Assembly (NCBI RefSeq): GCF_009905375.1
Contig: NC_133649.1
Location: 237,116,201 to 237,180,200, forward strand
DNA from: Apium graveolens
Taxonomy: Eukaryota > Streptophyta > Magnoliopsida > Apiales > Apiaceae
Direction of reading: 5' to 3'
DNA: 64,000 nucleotides
Part shown: piece after piece, positions 11,388 to 22,024 of the stretch
How positions within the stretch are numbered: position 1 is the first letter of the stretch
Layout: every line of letters starts with the position of its first letter
Made by a program: the position numbers and the translations under genes
Notes under the pieces: model-generated
What the model saw: the letters and a program-made list of their open reading frames with translations, nothing else
What the model was told of the DNA's origin: nothing
Database searches by the model: none

Positions 11388-12250
11388 AATGGAAAATGGA
11401 GGATGTGTGTGGACTTCACTGATCTGAATGATGCCTGTCCTAAGGACTATTTCCCATTACCAAGGATCGATACTTTGATAGATGCCACTACTGGACATGA
11501 GATGTTGAGCTTTATGGATGGGTTTAGTGGATACAATCAGATCATGATGCACAAGGACGACATTCCAAAGGTATCATTCATCACTGACTTTGGTGTTTAT
11601 TGTTATCTTGTTATGGCATTTGGTCTCAAGAATGCAGGAGCCACCTATCAAAGGTTGATAAATACAAAATTTTAAGGATCTTATTGGCAAGACTATGGAA
11701 GTCTATATTGATGACATGTTAGTCAAGAGTCTAGTAAAGACTGACCATATAACCCATTTAAGGGAAGCTTTTGAGGTCCTGAGATACCATAAGATGATGT
11801 TAAATCCTACGAAGTGCACTTTCGGAGTAGGGTCTGGAAAGTTTTTAGGATTAATGGTCTCCAAGAGAGGAATCGAAGACAATCCCGATAAAATAAAGGC
11901 AATCCTGGATATGGAACCACCAAAAACTATCAAAGATGTTCAGAAGCTCACAGGAAGGGTTGCTGCGCTGGGACGATTCATCTCCAAGTCAGGGGACAAG
12001 TGCTTGTCATTCTTCAAGTCCTTTAAGAAGGTCAAAGGTTTTGAATGGAGTGAGGAAAGCCAGAAGGCATTTAAGGAATTAAAGAAATATATGGCTCAGG
12101 CCCCGTTGTTAGCCAAGCCAAATTTGAATGAAGTTTTATACTTATACTTGGTCGTTTTAGAGAATGCCTTGAGCGCTGTATTGGTTAATGAGGAACTAAA
12201 AATCCAGAAACCTCGTATACTATGTCAGCAAAATTCTGCATGGAGCTGAG
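11388..12250 (+). pseudogene. Reverse transcriptase C-terminal part and first RNase H of F
   Basis: Continues the gene interrupted at 7533. WRMCVDFTDLNDACPKDYFP, then GYNQIMM, then the active site VYIDDML near 11700 (YIDD variant of the YxDD box). A one-base shift and stop at about 11675 separate the fingers from the YIDD motif. The connection and the first, gypsy-type RNase H follow (EWSEESQKAF, about 12045-12250). In Tat elements this first RNase H is usually degenerate; here a frameshift at 12250 breaks it further. Role: copying element RNA into DNA in the particle. Confidence 0.85.
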
Positions 12251-13000
12251 TTGAATTATTCAACTATTGAGAAGTTTGCTTTAGCCTTGGTAATGGCTTC
12301 GAGAAAGTTGCGTCCTTACTTTCAGGCTCATAAGATTGAAGTGCTAACAAATCAGCCCTTGAGAAATATTATTCACAGTCCCAAGGCTAGTGGGAGGTTG
12401 ATCAAGTGGGCAATAGAGCTGGGAGAATTCGACATCAAGTATAAGCCACGAACGGTGATAAAAGCCCAGGCATTGGCTGACTTCGTGATGGAATGTACCA
12501 TACCCAACCAAGAAGTCGGGGACAGGAAAATACCATACCTCAAGACAAGGAAGTTGATAAGGAGGACAAAGAAGAGGTTGATAAGGAGAAAGAATACTGG
12601 GTTCTTTATTTTGATGGAGCATCAAAAATAAATTCAAGTGGAGCAGGTTTGGTTATACAAAGCCCTGATGGGTTCTTAATTGAGTATGCTATGAAGTTAG
12701 ACTTCCCAACCACAAATAATGAGGCAAAATATGAAGCTCTGATGCCTGGTCTTGGCTTAGCAGGGACACTTAGAGTCAAGAACTTAAAAGTCCGTGGAGA
12801 CTCGAAGTTTAAGTTGGTCATATCCCAGGTAAAGGGAGAATTTGAGGCAAGGGATGATACGATGGCTAAATATGTTCGCCTAGTAAGGGCTGTGATGACC
12901 CAATTCGATGAATGTCATGTTGAGCACATTCCGAGGGAGGAAAATGCTAAGGCAGATGCATTATCAAAGTTTGCTTCATCTGAGATAGAGAAAAGTTCAG
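12251..13000 (+). pseudogene. Second (archaeal-type) RNase H of F
   Basis: After the tail of the first RNase H (12251-12490), the 12493-13308 frame holds a second RNase H. LYFDGAS gives the first catalytic Asp, TNNEAKYEAL the Glu, RGDSKF the second Asp and NAKADALSKFAS the last Asp. All four acidic residues are present. A duplicated RNase H is a hallmark of the Tat lineage and supports the classification. It would remove RNA from RNA/DNA hybrids. This frame is intact over the domain although its neighbours are broken. Confidence 0.85.
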
Positions 13001-14310
13001 GAAGTGTGTACTTCCGTATTCTGAAGACACGGAGCATTGATGTTAAGCTTGTAGCTCCTATAGGTCTGGGGACGTCATGGATAGATCACATTAAGACTCA
13101 TATTCAAACTGGTTGGTTGCCGAACGATGCTACTGAGGCACAAAAGTTGGCTGTTCGAGCACTAAGATACTCTTTGATAGATGGCATTTTATACAAAAGA
13201 TCTTTCGTGGTTCCTTACTTAAGGTGTCTCAGGCCCGATGAAGCACGCTTGGCTCTTGAAGAAGTACATGAAAGTATCTGTGGGCAACACCTGGGGGCAG
13301 GGCCCTAGCTCAATAGATAACCCGTTTAGGCTTCTATTGGCAAGAAATGATGGCTGATGCCAAAGAATATATGAAAAAGTGTGACCGCTGTCAGAAGCAC
13401 GCACTAGTCATTAGACAACCCCCCGAGATGCTGACCTCCATCAACTCGCCAATCCCCTTTGCTATGTGGGGAATGGATATACTTGGGCCTTTCCCCATGG
13501 CCACGACATAAAGGAAGTTCCTGATTGTAGCCATTGATTATTTTACTAAGTGGATTGAAGCCAAGCCTTTGGCCAAAATCACAACTAAGCAGGTTGCACA
13601 ATTCCTGTGGGAAAATATTATGTGCTGGTATGGAATTCCCCGCATCCTAGTCACTGACAATGGAACACAGTTCAACAATGAGGAATTCGAGAAGTATTGT
13701 GAGGAGAATGAAATTGAATTATGATTCACCCCTGTGGCTCACCCACAAGCCAATGGGCAGGCAGAAGTTGCGAATCGGATAATCCTGGATGGACTAAAGA
13801 AGAGGATCGAGAAATCGAGGAATAATTGGGTGGATGAAATACTCCCAATACTATGGGCCTATAGGACTACCTGTAGAGTCACGAGTGGAGCAACTCCCTT
13901 CATGTTAGCATATGGGGCAGAAGCAGTTGTTCCTGTAGAGATATCACATTCCTCTCCCAGGATTCAAGCTTTCAATGCTGAGGAAAATGAGGAAGGGCAA
14001 AGGTTAGCCCTGGATCTAATTGATGAAGTGCGAGATGAGGCACATGCGAAAATAGTGGAATATCAGAAAAAGGCTTCACTTCTACTACAACCTGAGGGTT
14101 AAAGAAAGGTTCTTCAAACAGGGTGACTTAGTCTTAAGGAAGGTGGAAGCTTCTGGTGTAGGGCAGAAAGGGAAGCTTTCCCCAAATTGGGAAGGGTCAT
14201 ACAAGGTCAAGAGTGTTCAAGGTAGAAGAACCTACAAGCTCGAAACTATGGATGGTTTTGAAGTCCCGAGAAATTGGCATGCACAAAACCTGAAGGTTTA
14301 CCATGTGTAA
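13001..14310 (+). pseudogene. Integrase of F
   Basis: The zinc-binding HHCC region ends with KKCDRCQK at about 13380, after two frame breaks near 13310 and stops at 13317-13400. The catalytic core has Asp in WGMDILGPF (13470), Asp in LVTDNGTQF (13655) and Glu in ANGQAEVAN (13755), so the D,D,E triad survives. A TGA stop at 13722-13724 lies just before FTPVAHPQ. The C-terminal part shifts frame near 14090 and ends with VPRNWHAQNLKVYHV and a stop at 14310. Integrase would insert the DNA copy; here it is broken. Confidence 0.85.
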
Positions 14311-14645
14311 AACAGTTGAAGCACAATTCTCACTTGTCAGAGTGACAAGTAGGTTTAAAAGCACCTTGAAGCTTTTCTTGCTTAGGACTTTTATATGTTT
14401 AGATTTTATCAGGGTTGAACCCATCTTATGTAAGGTAACAAGAATACCAAGTTATAATAAAAAGCGTTCGGCTTAATCTAGCCTATTAGATTGATGCCTT
14501 GTGAAGGATAAAACTAAGTCATAAACTTGAGTTCGAAAACTCGGAAAAAACACGATGATAATTGGGCAATACAAGTGAAACTAGTAAAAGTCAATTACAA
14601 AGTTCGATATTGTCTAAAAAAGAAAAATACATAATAATGCAAAGA
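14311..14645 (+). other. Convergent intergenic region of F
   Basis: AT-rich stretch between the end of pol (plus strand) and the end of the antisense gene (minus strand). An AATAAA-like signal lies near 14457 on the plus strand. No ORF of note. Confidence 0.5.
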
Positions 14646-15341
14646 ACTTAGGCCTTAAAAGGCTCAGATTCTTCAGAACCACTATCCGAAGTCTCCTCGG
14701 ACGTCTCTTCAGTCGGTCCCTCGGAAGTCTCTTCGGAAGTCTCCGCAGAGATTTCCTCGGAACTATCCTTGGACGCTTTGGATGCCGCAGGAGACGCTGG
14801 TTTTGGAGGCTCTTCTACCCTGGCCTTCTTTATAACAGGCTCGGTCTCCTCCTCAGAAGAAGATTCCTCCTCTTCAGAGCTGGATTCAAGCTCCTTCCTT
14901 TTTTGGTCTTGGCCCTGACTTCCTGATGGGCCGTCCTTAATCAGATCGGCAAGCTTATCTGTAATGCCCCCAAGTACCGGGACTTTCACTAGGGTAGGGG
15001 AAAGAAGATTGTTCAAGAACCTCAGGAAACTCTTCCTGGATAGCCTCCACAGCAGCGTCCCATCCTTCCTTGTAGTTGACTGGATGTAGGAGGGCATCAT
15101 GCTCCACCATTAAGTCCTTGAATTCTTGAGTATCCATCCAGTCATCAAAGGCTTTGTCTTTTTGAGCCTTGAGAATGACAATCTCAGCCCTGGCCATTTC
15201 AAGATCAGAAGTTGAGAAGGCAAGTTGAGCTTCAAGAGCCTCTATACGCTGGTTAGCCTCCTCCAGCTTCTTGTTTGTGTCTTCCAGACCAACTTTCTAA
15301 GCCTTGGCTTGGTGAATTGCCCCTTGAAAGTGGACGTTCGC

Positions 15342-15419
15342 CTGCAAGGAGCAAAGGAAAAGTGAGAAACAAGAAAAATTACGACAGGAAGCTATAGATA
15401 TCAAAAGAAAACGACGTAC
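15342..15419 (-). other. Intron 2 of the F antisense gene
   Basis: Minus strand: donor ACG|GTACGT, acceptor TCCTTGCAG|GCG, 78 nt. Exons join in phase 0 (LALAT joined to ANVHFQ). Confidence 0.75.
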
Positions 15420-15772
15420 CGTAGCCAAGGCCAGAGCTACGAAAAGCTCGTTAGCCTCCAAGTCCTGTTGAAGGACAAGATCATGATAATCCACAGGAGA
15501 AATGGAATGCATAGACCATTCCTTGGCAAGCGTTGTGTTGCCAACAATCAAATCCTTTCCCCGGATTCCCCAAGCGGGTTGAAAGAAATCCCCTAGTTTT
15601 TGTTTTGTACATAAAGGTTGGCTGGGGCGTTCCTCGCCTGCTTCCTTCGCCTGGAGTAGGAACTCCGGGAAGCGATCCCCGAGGCGCGGGTCTTTGAAGA
15701 CCTTCCCAGCACATTTCATCCTGGTCGTTTCCAGGTCTTTAGGCTTTGTAGCCTCCTCGATCTTCTCAACCA

Positions 15773-15859
15773 CTATAACAAATAAGATAAGTGAGTTGAG
15801 AAACTAGCAAAGTAAAAAGTGGGAGAAACGAAGACAACTAGAGAAGGAAGGAAACATAC
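15773..15859 (-). other. Intron 1 of the F antisense gene
   Basis: Minus strand: donor AAGA|GTATGT, acceptor TTGTTATAG|TGG, 87 nt. Joining gives PKK then MVEKIEEA in one frame. Confidence 0.75.
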
Positions 15860-16670
15860 TCTTTTTAGGAATGGGAGAAAGGCCGCGTTCTATAAGAACG
15901 GTCTCCTTGATAAGATCCCAAGAGTGGGAAGTCCCATTATCTTGAGTAAGGAGGTTGAAAGCTCTGGTCTCCTCCTCAGACAAAACTATATCATTAGGGC
16001 TCCCATCTACAGCTAGCCCAAAAGGCGAACGAAAGAGGGTGCCCCAATCGCCGCCCTCCCAAAGGACGTACATAAAATCTTTTTTCCACCCCAAATTATT
16101 GTCAGGGATGGACTTCCCGTTCACTATGTGGGGAACTGTTGGGCGCTGGTTCAAAGAAACCCACCCCGGATTCTTGTCAGGACTGTTTTTGAACTGAAAA
16201 ATCTTTCTAAATACAGCAACCGAGGTAGGGACGTTGTGCTTGGCGCATTGCGACAAGTAGCACAAAATCAACCTTCAAGAGTTTGGAGGGAGTTGGAAAG
16301 GGCTGATGCCCACATCAGCTAGCAGAAAAGGGATAAATGGGTGAAAGGGGAGTCTTATACCTGCCCTTAGAGTGTCCCTGTAGATGCATAGTGCGTCCTT
16401 CCTCCATTGACAGGCCCTGTCGGCCGGACCCACAAGAACCAGCTTGAAGGGTTCCTTGATATTGAAACAAGCAGTCAACTTGTCCAGCTCCTTTGGATCC
16501 CGGAAGACACTAATATGGTCATGCGCGTCCAGATGCGCGTCAGATGGGTACTCATTTCCTCGGGTGTTGATCATATCAATCAAGGAAGTGTACCTTGATC
16601 GAATGGGGAACTCACTGGACTTTTTGGCCACGTTCATCTTGGCCAAACGTGTAATTCTCTTATCAGCCAT

Positions 16671-16912
16671 ATGAGACAAGGGCACAAAAGAACAATTTTA
16701 AAACACGAGCTATGCAAAAATGAGCAAAAGAAAAAGAAAGGAAGGTAGTTTACCTGAAGTAACGCTCCAAAAAGGGGCTGGCTTACTAAGTGAAGGTTTT
16801 GGGGACTCAAAAACTCTGACCTACAATTATTTCTCTGAGATCTTTAGAAGAAGAAAAGAGGAAGGAAATTCAGAAATGAGAATGTAAGAAAATGAGTGAC
16901 CCTAGTTACTTC
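16671..16912 (-). other. 5' leader of the F antisense gene
   Basis: About 240 bp between the TATA box and the ATG. A possible leader intron runs from TTCAG|GTAAAC (near 16755) to TTTTGCATAG (near 16715). Not certain. Confidence 0.4.
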
Positions 16913-16920
16913 TTTATATA
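16913..16920 (-). promoter_or_regulatory. TATA box of the F antisense gene
   Basis: Minus-strand CCTATATAAAG about 245 bp before the antisense ATG; a good plant TATA match in a position that makes the antisense gene an independent transcription unit. Confidence 0.6.
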
Positions 16921-17310
16921 GGCGGAAAAGGGAAGATGAAAAGGCAGAAAAGCCCATTAAGCTGAAGGCCCAAAGAGAAAGCCCAAATTCTGGAATATTC
17001 CAGAATATCTTTAGAGATATTAAGTTCTGGAACCTTCCAGAATATCTTCAAAAAATTCTTATGGCCTAAAACAAGGCCCAAATCCAAAAAGATGTTCAGA
17101 AAAGTGAAGGCCCAAAACCCAAAAGGATTTGGAAAAGTAAAGGCCCAAAACGAGGCCCAAATCTAAAAAGGGGTTTGGAAAAGTGAAGGCCCAAATCCCA
17201 AAAGTATTTGGAAAAGTAAAGACCCAAAACGAGGCCCAAATCCAAAAAGGATTTGGAAAAGTAAAGGCCCAAGCAAGGCCCGGTCCAAGTTAAAATTAGG
17301 AAAAGCCCAA
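16921..17310. repeat. GGCCCAAA-rich short repeats in F 3' region
   Basis: Repeated phrases such as AAGGCCCAAAACGAGGCCCA and GATTTGGAAAAGTAAAGGCC recur every 40-90 bp from about 17080 to 17275. An inverted TTCTGGAA/TTCCAGAA pair lies at 16990-17045. No ORF. Confidence 0.65.
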
Positions 17311-17314
17311 TAAA

Positions 17315-17990
17315 GACCAGGATTGAGGTCGAATTTGAGGTCGTAAATCCTATTTGAATTTTTTGAACAGGCGCCCGTAAAATTCAAGTTAAAAGACCAG
17401 GATCCAGGTTGAAATTGAAGTCGTAGATCCAGTTCGAATTCTTTCGAACAGAAACCAGAAAAGACTTATCAATAAGACCAGGATTGAGGTCGAAATTCTG
17501 GTCATAAATCAAACACAAACTGTTAAGGAGGACCAAGATCCAGGTCGCAGGTTCGATTAGGATCCAGGTCGAAACTCTGATCAAGAATCCTGGTCGAAAC
17601 CTTACGAACAGGAATCAAAAAAGGCTAGAAATCTTGACCAAAATCCAGGTCGAAGGATCGACTAGGATCCAGGTCGAAGCCCTGGTCGTAAATCCTAGTC
17701 GAAACCTTACGAACATGAGTCAATTAAGTACAGAAATTTCGACCAAAATCCAGGTCGAAGGTTCGACTAGGATCCTGGTCGAGAACCAGGTCGTGAAACC
17801 TAGTCGAAATCCTTCGACCAGGAATCAAACAAGGACATAATTTTCGACCAAAATCCAGGTCGAAGGTTCGACTAGGATCCTGGTCAAAATCCAGGTCGTG
17901 AATCCTAGTCGAAATCCTTCGATCAGGATTAAAAGGCTGGCCCAAAATTCGACTAGGATCCAAGTCGAAATTTCGACTAGGATCCTGGTC
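17315..17990. repeat. 105-bp minisatellite in F 3' region
   Basis: The phrase GACCAAAATCCAGGTCGAAG (or a close variant) starts at 17531, 17636, 17741 and 17846, exactly 105 bp apart. Three older, diverged units start GACCAGGAT at 17315, 17395 and 17476 (80-81 bp apart). Inside each unit, TCGACTAGGATC and CCAGGTCG words alternate in both orientations. Tat and Ogre elements are known for tandem repeats in the region before the 3' LTR. Confidence 0.9.
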
Positions 17991-18261
17991 GAAAAAGGGC
18001 TGAAAATTATAAAATATTTGTGAAAAAATGCAGAAAATTTGGAAAAATCTCGGAAAAAAAGGGAAAATTCCTAAAAAATACCAGAAAATTCATAAAAAGA
18101 GGGAAAAGGTAAGAAAGTAATAGGGAAGTTTTTAAGCAACCCTGAAGCTACGTACAAGGCAAATCATTATGAATGTGTAGGTCGCTCCACACTTTACATA
18201 AAATGATACCCTGTAAGGGAATGAGTGAACTTAACTTTTGCAAAATCTTATACGGTTTCCT
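17991..18261 (+). other. A-rich stretch of F before the polypurine tract
   Basis: Mostly AAAATT-type sequence; no ORF or other feature seen. Confidence 0.5.
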
Positions 18262-18278
18262 AAAAGTTGGGGGGCAAA
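18262..18278 (+). promoter_or_regulatory. Polypurine tract of F
   Basis: AAAAGTTGGGGGGCAAA directly before the 3' LTR; primer for plus-strand DNA. Confidence 0.75.
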
Positions 18279-18862
18279 TGATAGGGGATAAATAAATGCT
18301 AATTGTGTAATTAAATATTACATTAATTATACATGATTTGGGCTACTAGGCCCAATAAGAAGATATATGACATTCAAACCAAAAAGGTTAACACATTGAT
18401 CAGGCCTAATGGATCAGATCAGGCCTGATGGAACAAAGAAGGCCCAAAAACCCTGAATATTAATTAATTTCGTAATTAATTAATAAGGGAAAAATCAGCT
18501 TTTAAGAAGAGTCCTAATAAGGACATAAATCCTTGCAGATTAGCTTAGAAGGGACCTAGAAGGATAAGGAATCAGTTTCCTACCACTCAGGACTCCAAAG
18601 TCCATTCTAATTCTGAGACTTGACTACGAGGTCTCCTATACCAAGTCCAATTCAAGGACCCCCAACATCTATATAAGGGGCCTCACCCCACATATCAGAA
18701 CTACATTTTTTGACTTGATCCTTGGCAATCAGCAAGGTACGTAGGCATCTTGTTAAGGCAGATTGAGTCACGAAACACAAGAGCAGTCAAATCGAGCCTC
18801 GAAGCTCACGTTCCTTAGTACTAAATACAGCAATCATATACCCTAGTTTTTAATCCATAACA
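18279..18862 (+). repeat. 3' LTR of F
   Basis: 584 bp, same ends as 4114-4700. Has two copies of the 19-bp palindromic unit (18398-18432) where the 5' LTR has three, and a short extra TTTCGTAATTAA-type segment near 18475. TATA at 18670-18676. Confidence 0.92.
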
Positions 18863-18867
18863 CTTGG
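18863..18867. repeat. Target-site duplication of F, right copy (CTTGG)
   Basis: Matches 4109-4113. Confidence 0.9.
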
Positions 18868-20582
18868 CTTTCCCTTTGTCACCTACAGTCATCTTTTTGT
18901 CACTCATGTCTTCATAGTTAAGGCCAATAGAAATGTTTGCACATGGCTTATTCTTCTCATGATACTATTCAACCAGTTCAGATGCATATTCATCTTTACT
19001 TCATTCTTTTCTAGCTTCTCCCTTAACACTGCTTCAATTTCATTTGCACACTTGAGCTTGTTCTTGAGATAAGCATTTTCTTGTTTTAAAGCTTCAAGCT
19101 CAACCAGCAACAATTCAGTTTCTTTCTTCTCACTCTCAAGCTTCTTATTTATCTTTGTTAATCTGCTAACTTCTTCATTAGCAGCAACCATGCTTGTGTG
19201 AATGTGAAATATTTCTGTGCTGATCTTTTCAACAGTTTCCTTGTATTGATTTACGTTTAAATCGATAGTGGTAAGAATTGGTGTTTGTCCTTTTGATGAG
19301 GATGATTCACCTTGCTCCAAGGACATTAGAGCATAGTTTCCAACTTCCTCATCTTCATCATTATCTGAGTCGTCCCAACTCTTTCCCTCTGTAATGTAAA
19401 CTTTGCTTTGTTGCTTTTTCAGAAGAGCTTCATACTTTGCTTCCAGTTCAAGATAAGCTTTGTCTTTCTTTGCCTTCTTGGGTTTCCTGCATTTTCTAGC
19501 AAAGTGGCCTAGTTCATCACAATTGAAGAACCTTATATTAGATCTGTCAACAGATCCAGTTTTGTAACCACTCTTGCTGTCAGAATTATAATTCCCTTTC
19601 TCTTTCCAGCTGTTGTCTTTGTTGAAGAATTGTCCTTTATTCCTGAAGTACCTTGGCTTCTTTGCTTTAATGTTAGAGAATTTTCTAGCTAGATAGGCCA
19701 TAGACTGATCTAGCTCATCCAGTTCTTCAAGAGTATAAAACTCATCCTTTTCCAACTCTAATATGACTTGTTCCTGTGGATCATTTGTTCTCTGCTCACT
19801 TGTTGAGGCAACTCAAGTTTGGGATCTTAGTTCATTATTGAATGAGTGGCTTTCATTAACAATTAAAGCACTTGAACCATCCACAACATGTCCTTGACCA
19901 GACCTCAGCGATTGCCTTTGAATCATCTCAGTTCATATGTTTTGAAAATCCCATATAGAACTTCCAGAGTTATTCTGCTCAAGTCTCTTTCGTCCCTGAT
20001 TGCTGAGATTTTCTGTTCCAAATGGTTAGGGAGAGTAAGCAAGAACTTTAGATTCACTTCTTCAGCTTCATAGTATTTGTCATGAAGCTTCAAGTCATTT
20101 ATTAGCTTGTTGAATCTTTTAAACACATCAGTAATGATTTCCTTAGGCTTAGGCATGAAGCCCTCATACTATGAAATCAGTATCCTTATTTGATTAGATC
20201 TAACCTCCTCAGTTCATTCACATAGTATCTCAATCTTTTCCCATATTTGTTTGGCAGTGTCACAGTTGATAATATTGTTGTACATCACATTGTCAAGTGT
20301 CTCAATCAATATCATTTGTAAGCTGCTATCCAGGGAAACTTTCTCCTTTTCAGGATCAGAATACTCAGCAGGATCTTTTGGAGCATAATGAGCTGGTATG
20401 ACAATGTCTCCATCTGTAGATTCCTCAATTCTTACCATAGGAATGAAGGGTCCATTCTTGAGGATCTGAATATAGAATGGATTGGCCATCCTGATAAACA
20501 TTATCATTTTCTTTTTCCAAAGAGTGTAGTTAGGTTTGTCAAAGGTAGGAATTTTGATGCTACTGATTTTCTGTGTATTCAT
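18868..20582 (-). pseudogene. gag of Copia element B1 (N-terminal and middle part)
   Basis: ATG at 20582, about 36 bp after the primer site: MNTQKISSIKIPTFDKPNYT, a typical Copia gag start, then LWKKKMIMF. It continues through frames 20582-20214, 20156-19923 (gag-polypeptide core, DVFKRFNKLINDL) and 19755-18904. The last holds a damaged zinc knuckle (FFNCDELGHFARKC, first Cys lost) and a long predicted coiled coil near 19200-18950. Stops and shifts separate the pieces. F cuts off the rest, which continues at 4108. Gag would build the particle and bind RNA. Confidence 0.8.
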
Positions 20583-20618
20583 TCTTCCAAGATCTTAAAT
20601 CTGTTTACTTTCATATTT

Positions 20619-20631
20619 GGCTCTGATACCA
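20619..20631 (-). promoter_or_regulatory. Primer binding site of B1
   Basis: Minus-strand TGGTATCAGAGCC, two bases after the LTR end; matches the 3' end of initiator-Met tRNA as in most Copia elements. Confidence 0.85.
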
Positions 20632-21025
20632 CTTGTTAGATAATGAATCACACACAGAAGGGGGGTGAATGTGTTTTTCTGATTTTAGGCTTTTCTTGAA
20701 AGTTAATAATTGAACAAAATAAATTAAATCTTGTATAAAAAAGTGTTCATACAGAATATAAGCTTGCAGAAAATAAAGAACAAAGATCTTCAAAACTTAA
20801 TCAATTTTTGTATTAAAATTAAGATGTTTTGCTACAAAATTTATAAGTTCTTTGAAGTTAAAGAGCTCAGTTTCTTCTCGAGAGTGTTACAAGAATTTTT
20901 TTTTGATCTAAATTGTTACTTCTAACTAGAGGACCAGTGTTAACTTTATATCTCAGTTAACTGCTGGTTTACACAATGGATAATAAACATGCTATTACCT
21001 TTTCTAAATTGTCACTTGTCATTTC

Positions 21026-21033
21026 TATTTATA
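21026..21033 (-). promoter_or_regulatory. TATA-like box in B1 LTR
   Basis: Minus-strand TATAAATA about 390 bp before the LTR end; candidate start of the genomic RNA. Confidence 0.4.
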
Positions 21034-21561
21034 GAAAAGCAAATCTTCCATTTCTGGCTTAGCATATCTTTGGCATCCCGTGCTTACTTTAATCTTCCTC
21101 TGTCAGTTAATCTTTGTCATTGATCTTGCACACTCTTCAAGATGTTTTTTGTAGACTTGTCAATCCAGCTGTTGGATTGTTTGTTGATTGTTTATCTTGG
21201 ATATTAAACTGATCTGCAATTCTGTACTTTGAGACTATACTTCGAGATCTCCAGTTTGAATTAATAGAACATTTGACATCTCGATAAGTACATAGGCTTA
21301 TCGAGATCTCTAGCACTCCATAATGAGTTTGGCTTGTAGAGGTCTTCACCTTGTCGATATCTCTAGTCTTCATATCTTCACTTTGACTTGTAGATATCTC
21401 TGAGTTCTCTAATGAATATAGACTTGTTAATAACTCTGAGTTCACTAGTGAAGGAATGACTTGTCGATATCTCCAATCTTCAGTTCTTCAGATTGGCTTG
21501 TTGATATCTTCCTGAGTTCTTGAGTAGATTTCCTGACTTCTCCACTCCCGGTGAATATTTC

Positions 21562-21735
21562 TCATCCGTTGAGTAGATATATAGCTCATCCATCAAGTAT
21601 ATATATAGCTCATCCGTCGAGTAGATATTGCTCATCCGTCGAGTAGATGTTGTTCATCCATCAAGTAGATATATAGCCCATCCGTTGAGTAGATATAGCT
21701 CATTCGTCGAGTAGATATTTCTTATCCATCGGTAC
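21562..21735. repeat. Subrepeats CTCATCCGTCGAGTAGATAT in B1 LTR
   Basis: About seven tandem variants of a 21-30 bp unit around CATCCGTCGAGTAGATAT, with spacers of TATAGC or TGCT. Confidence 0.8.
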
Positions 21736-22024
21736 TCTCTGGAGTTTGAATGACTTCTCGATATGTCATTCTGGAGTTCTCGAATGACTTCTCTATAACA
21801 TTAAATCTGTGACTTGTAGAGATCTTGACTTAGAACATTTTTCTCCAAACAGATTTATTCAACTTCAAGCTTCTTCAAAATTCTTCTGAGGCATGATCTT
21901 CTTGATCTTCTTCCAGATAGAATTCTTAAGCTTGATACTATTTTAGGAAAAAGACTTCAGTCTGCTCTTTTGCATTTTTACAGACTTTAAGTGTTGCAAG
22001 TATAAAATATATATTTAGATAACA

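Larger units (their letters stand above)
14648..16670 (-). pseudogene. Antisense spliced gene of F (putative gypsy-type transposon domain), broken
   Basis: Minus-strand gene after pol, start ATG at 16670 (MADKRITRLAK). Exon 1 holds a motif I recognise from the 'putative gypsy type transposon' family (PF04195, Transposase_28): FLLADVGISPFQLPPNS, then LILCYLSQC. Two short GT-AG introns keep the frame: 15859-15773 (87 nt, phase 1) and 15419-15342 (78 nt, phase 0). Exon 3 is coiled-coil-like, then strongly acidic (SSSEEEESSSEEE; ETSEETSEG) and ends at 14648. Breaks: TGA at 16275-16277 where relatives have Trp, TAG at 15297-15299, and a one-base shift near 15000. Extra antisense ORFs after pol are known in Tat elements; function unknown. 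Confidence 0.8.
4114..18862 (+). mobile_element. Tat/Retand-like Ty3-gypsy element F inserted in B1 gag
   Basis: Complete element of 14,749 bp including the 3.85 kb solo LTR G. LTRs are 4114-4700 and 18279-18862, both starting TGATAGGGGATAAAT and ending ATCCATAACA. The duplication CTTGG is at 4109-4113 and 18863-18867. The plus-strand order is gag, protease, reverse transcriptase, RNase H, a second RNase H, integrase. An antisense gene (14648-16670) and tandem repeats follow before the polypurine tract. The second RNase H plus extra ORF is characteristic of the Tat lineage (Tat, Retand, Ogre). The LTRs differ by scattered substitutions, one repeat unit and a short indel. All reading frames are broken. 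Confidence 0.93.
1..22024 (-). mobile_element. SIRE-like Ty1-copia element B1, internally deleted, left end outside window
   Basis: On the minus strand the order is 5' LTR (20634-22024), Met-tRNA primer site, gag, protease, pre-integrase region, the last codons of pol, a motif-rich spacer and ORF3 running off the left edge. Element F (4114-18862) is inserted in gag. Integrase core, reverse transcriptase and most of RNase H are missing between about 2700 and 2672, so B1 is a deletion derivative that could not move by itself. It sits inside ORF3 of another SIRE-like element (C). The 3' LTR and the second target-site copy are left of base 1, so the insertion (expected duplication ATACA at 22025-22029) cannot be confirmed here. 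Confidence 0.8.
20634..22024 (-). repeat. 5' LTR of Copia element B1
   Basis: 1,391 bp. The inner end (TGTTAG at 20634 on plus) is fixed by the primer site. The outer end is set at TTTAGATAACA (22024), giving TG...CA and a short inverted repeat. No polypurine tract lies beside the outer end, so this is a 5' LTR inserted into foreign DNA. Rich in CTTGTCGATATCTC and CTTATCGAGATCTC words. The second LTR is outside the window, so the outer end is a judgement. Confidence 0.6.

Noticed and set aside
11331..11675. ORF that seems to fuse unknown sequence to reverse transcriptase
   Set aside because: Its first codons are the end of solo LTR G; the fusion is an accident of the insertion.
17634..17963. 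Short ORFs on both strands at 17634-17840 and 17724-17963
   Set aside because: They are translations of the 105-bp minisatellite and mean nothing as proteins.
21562..21735. CRISPR-like array
   Set aside because: Units are irregular, spacers are 3-8 bp and degenerate, and the DNA is a plant LTR; these are LTR subrepeats.
20634..22024. Shared middle LTR of a tandem Copia array
   Set aside because: No polypurine tract on the C side and different repeated motifs in C and B1; nested insertion preferred.
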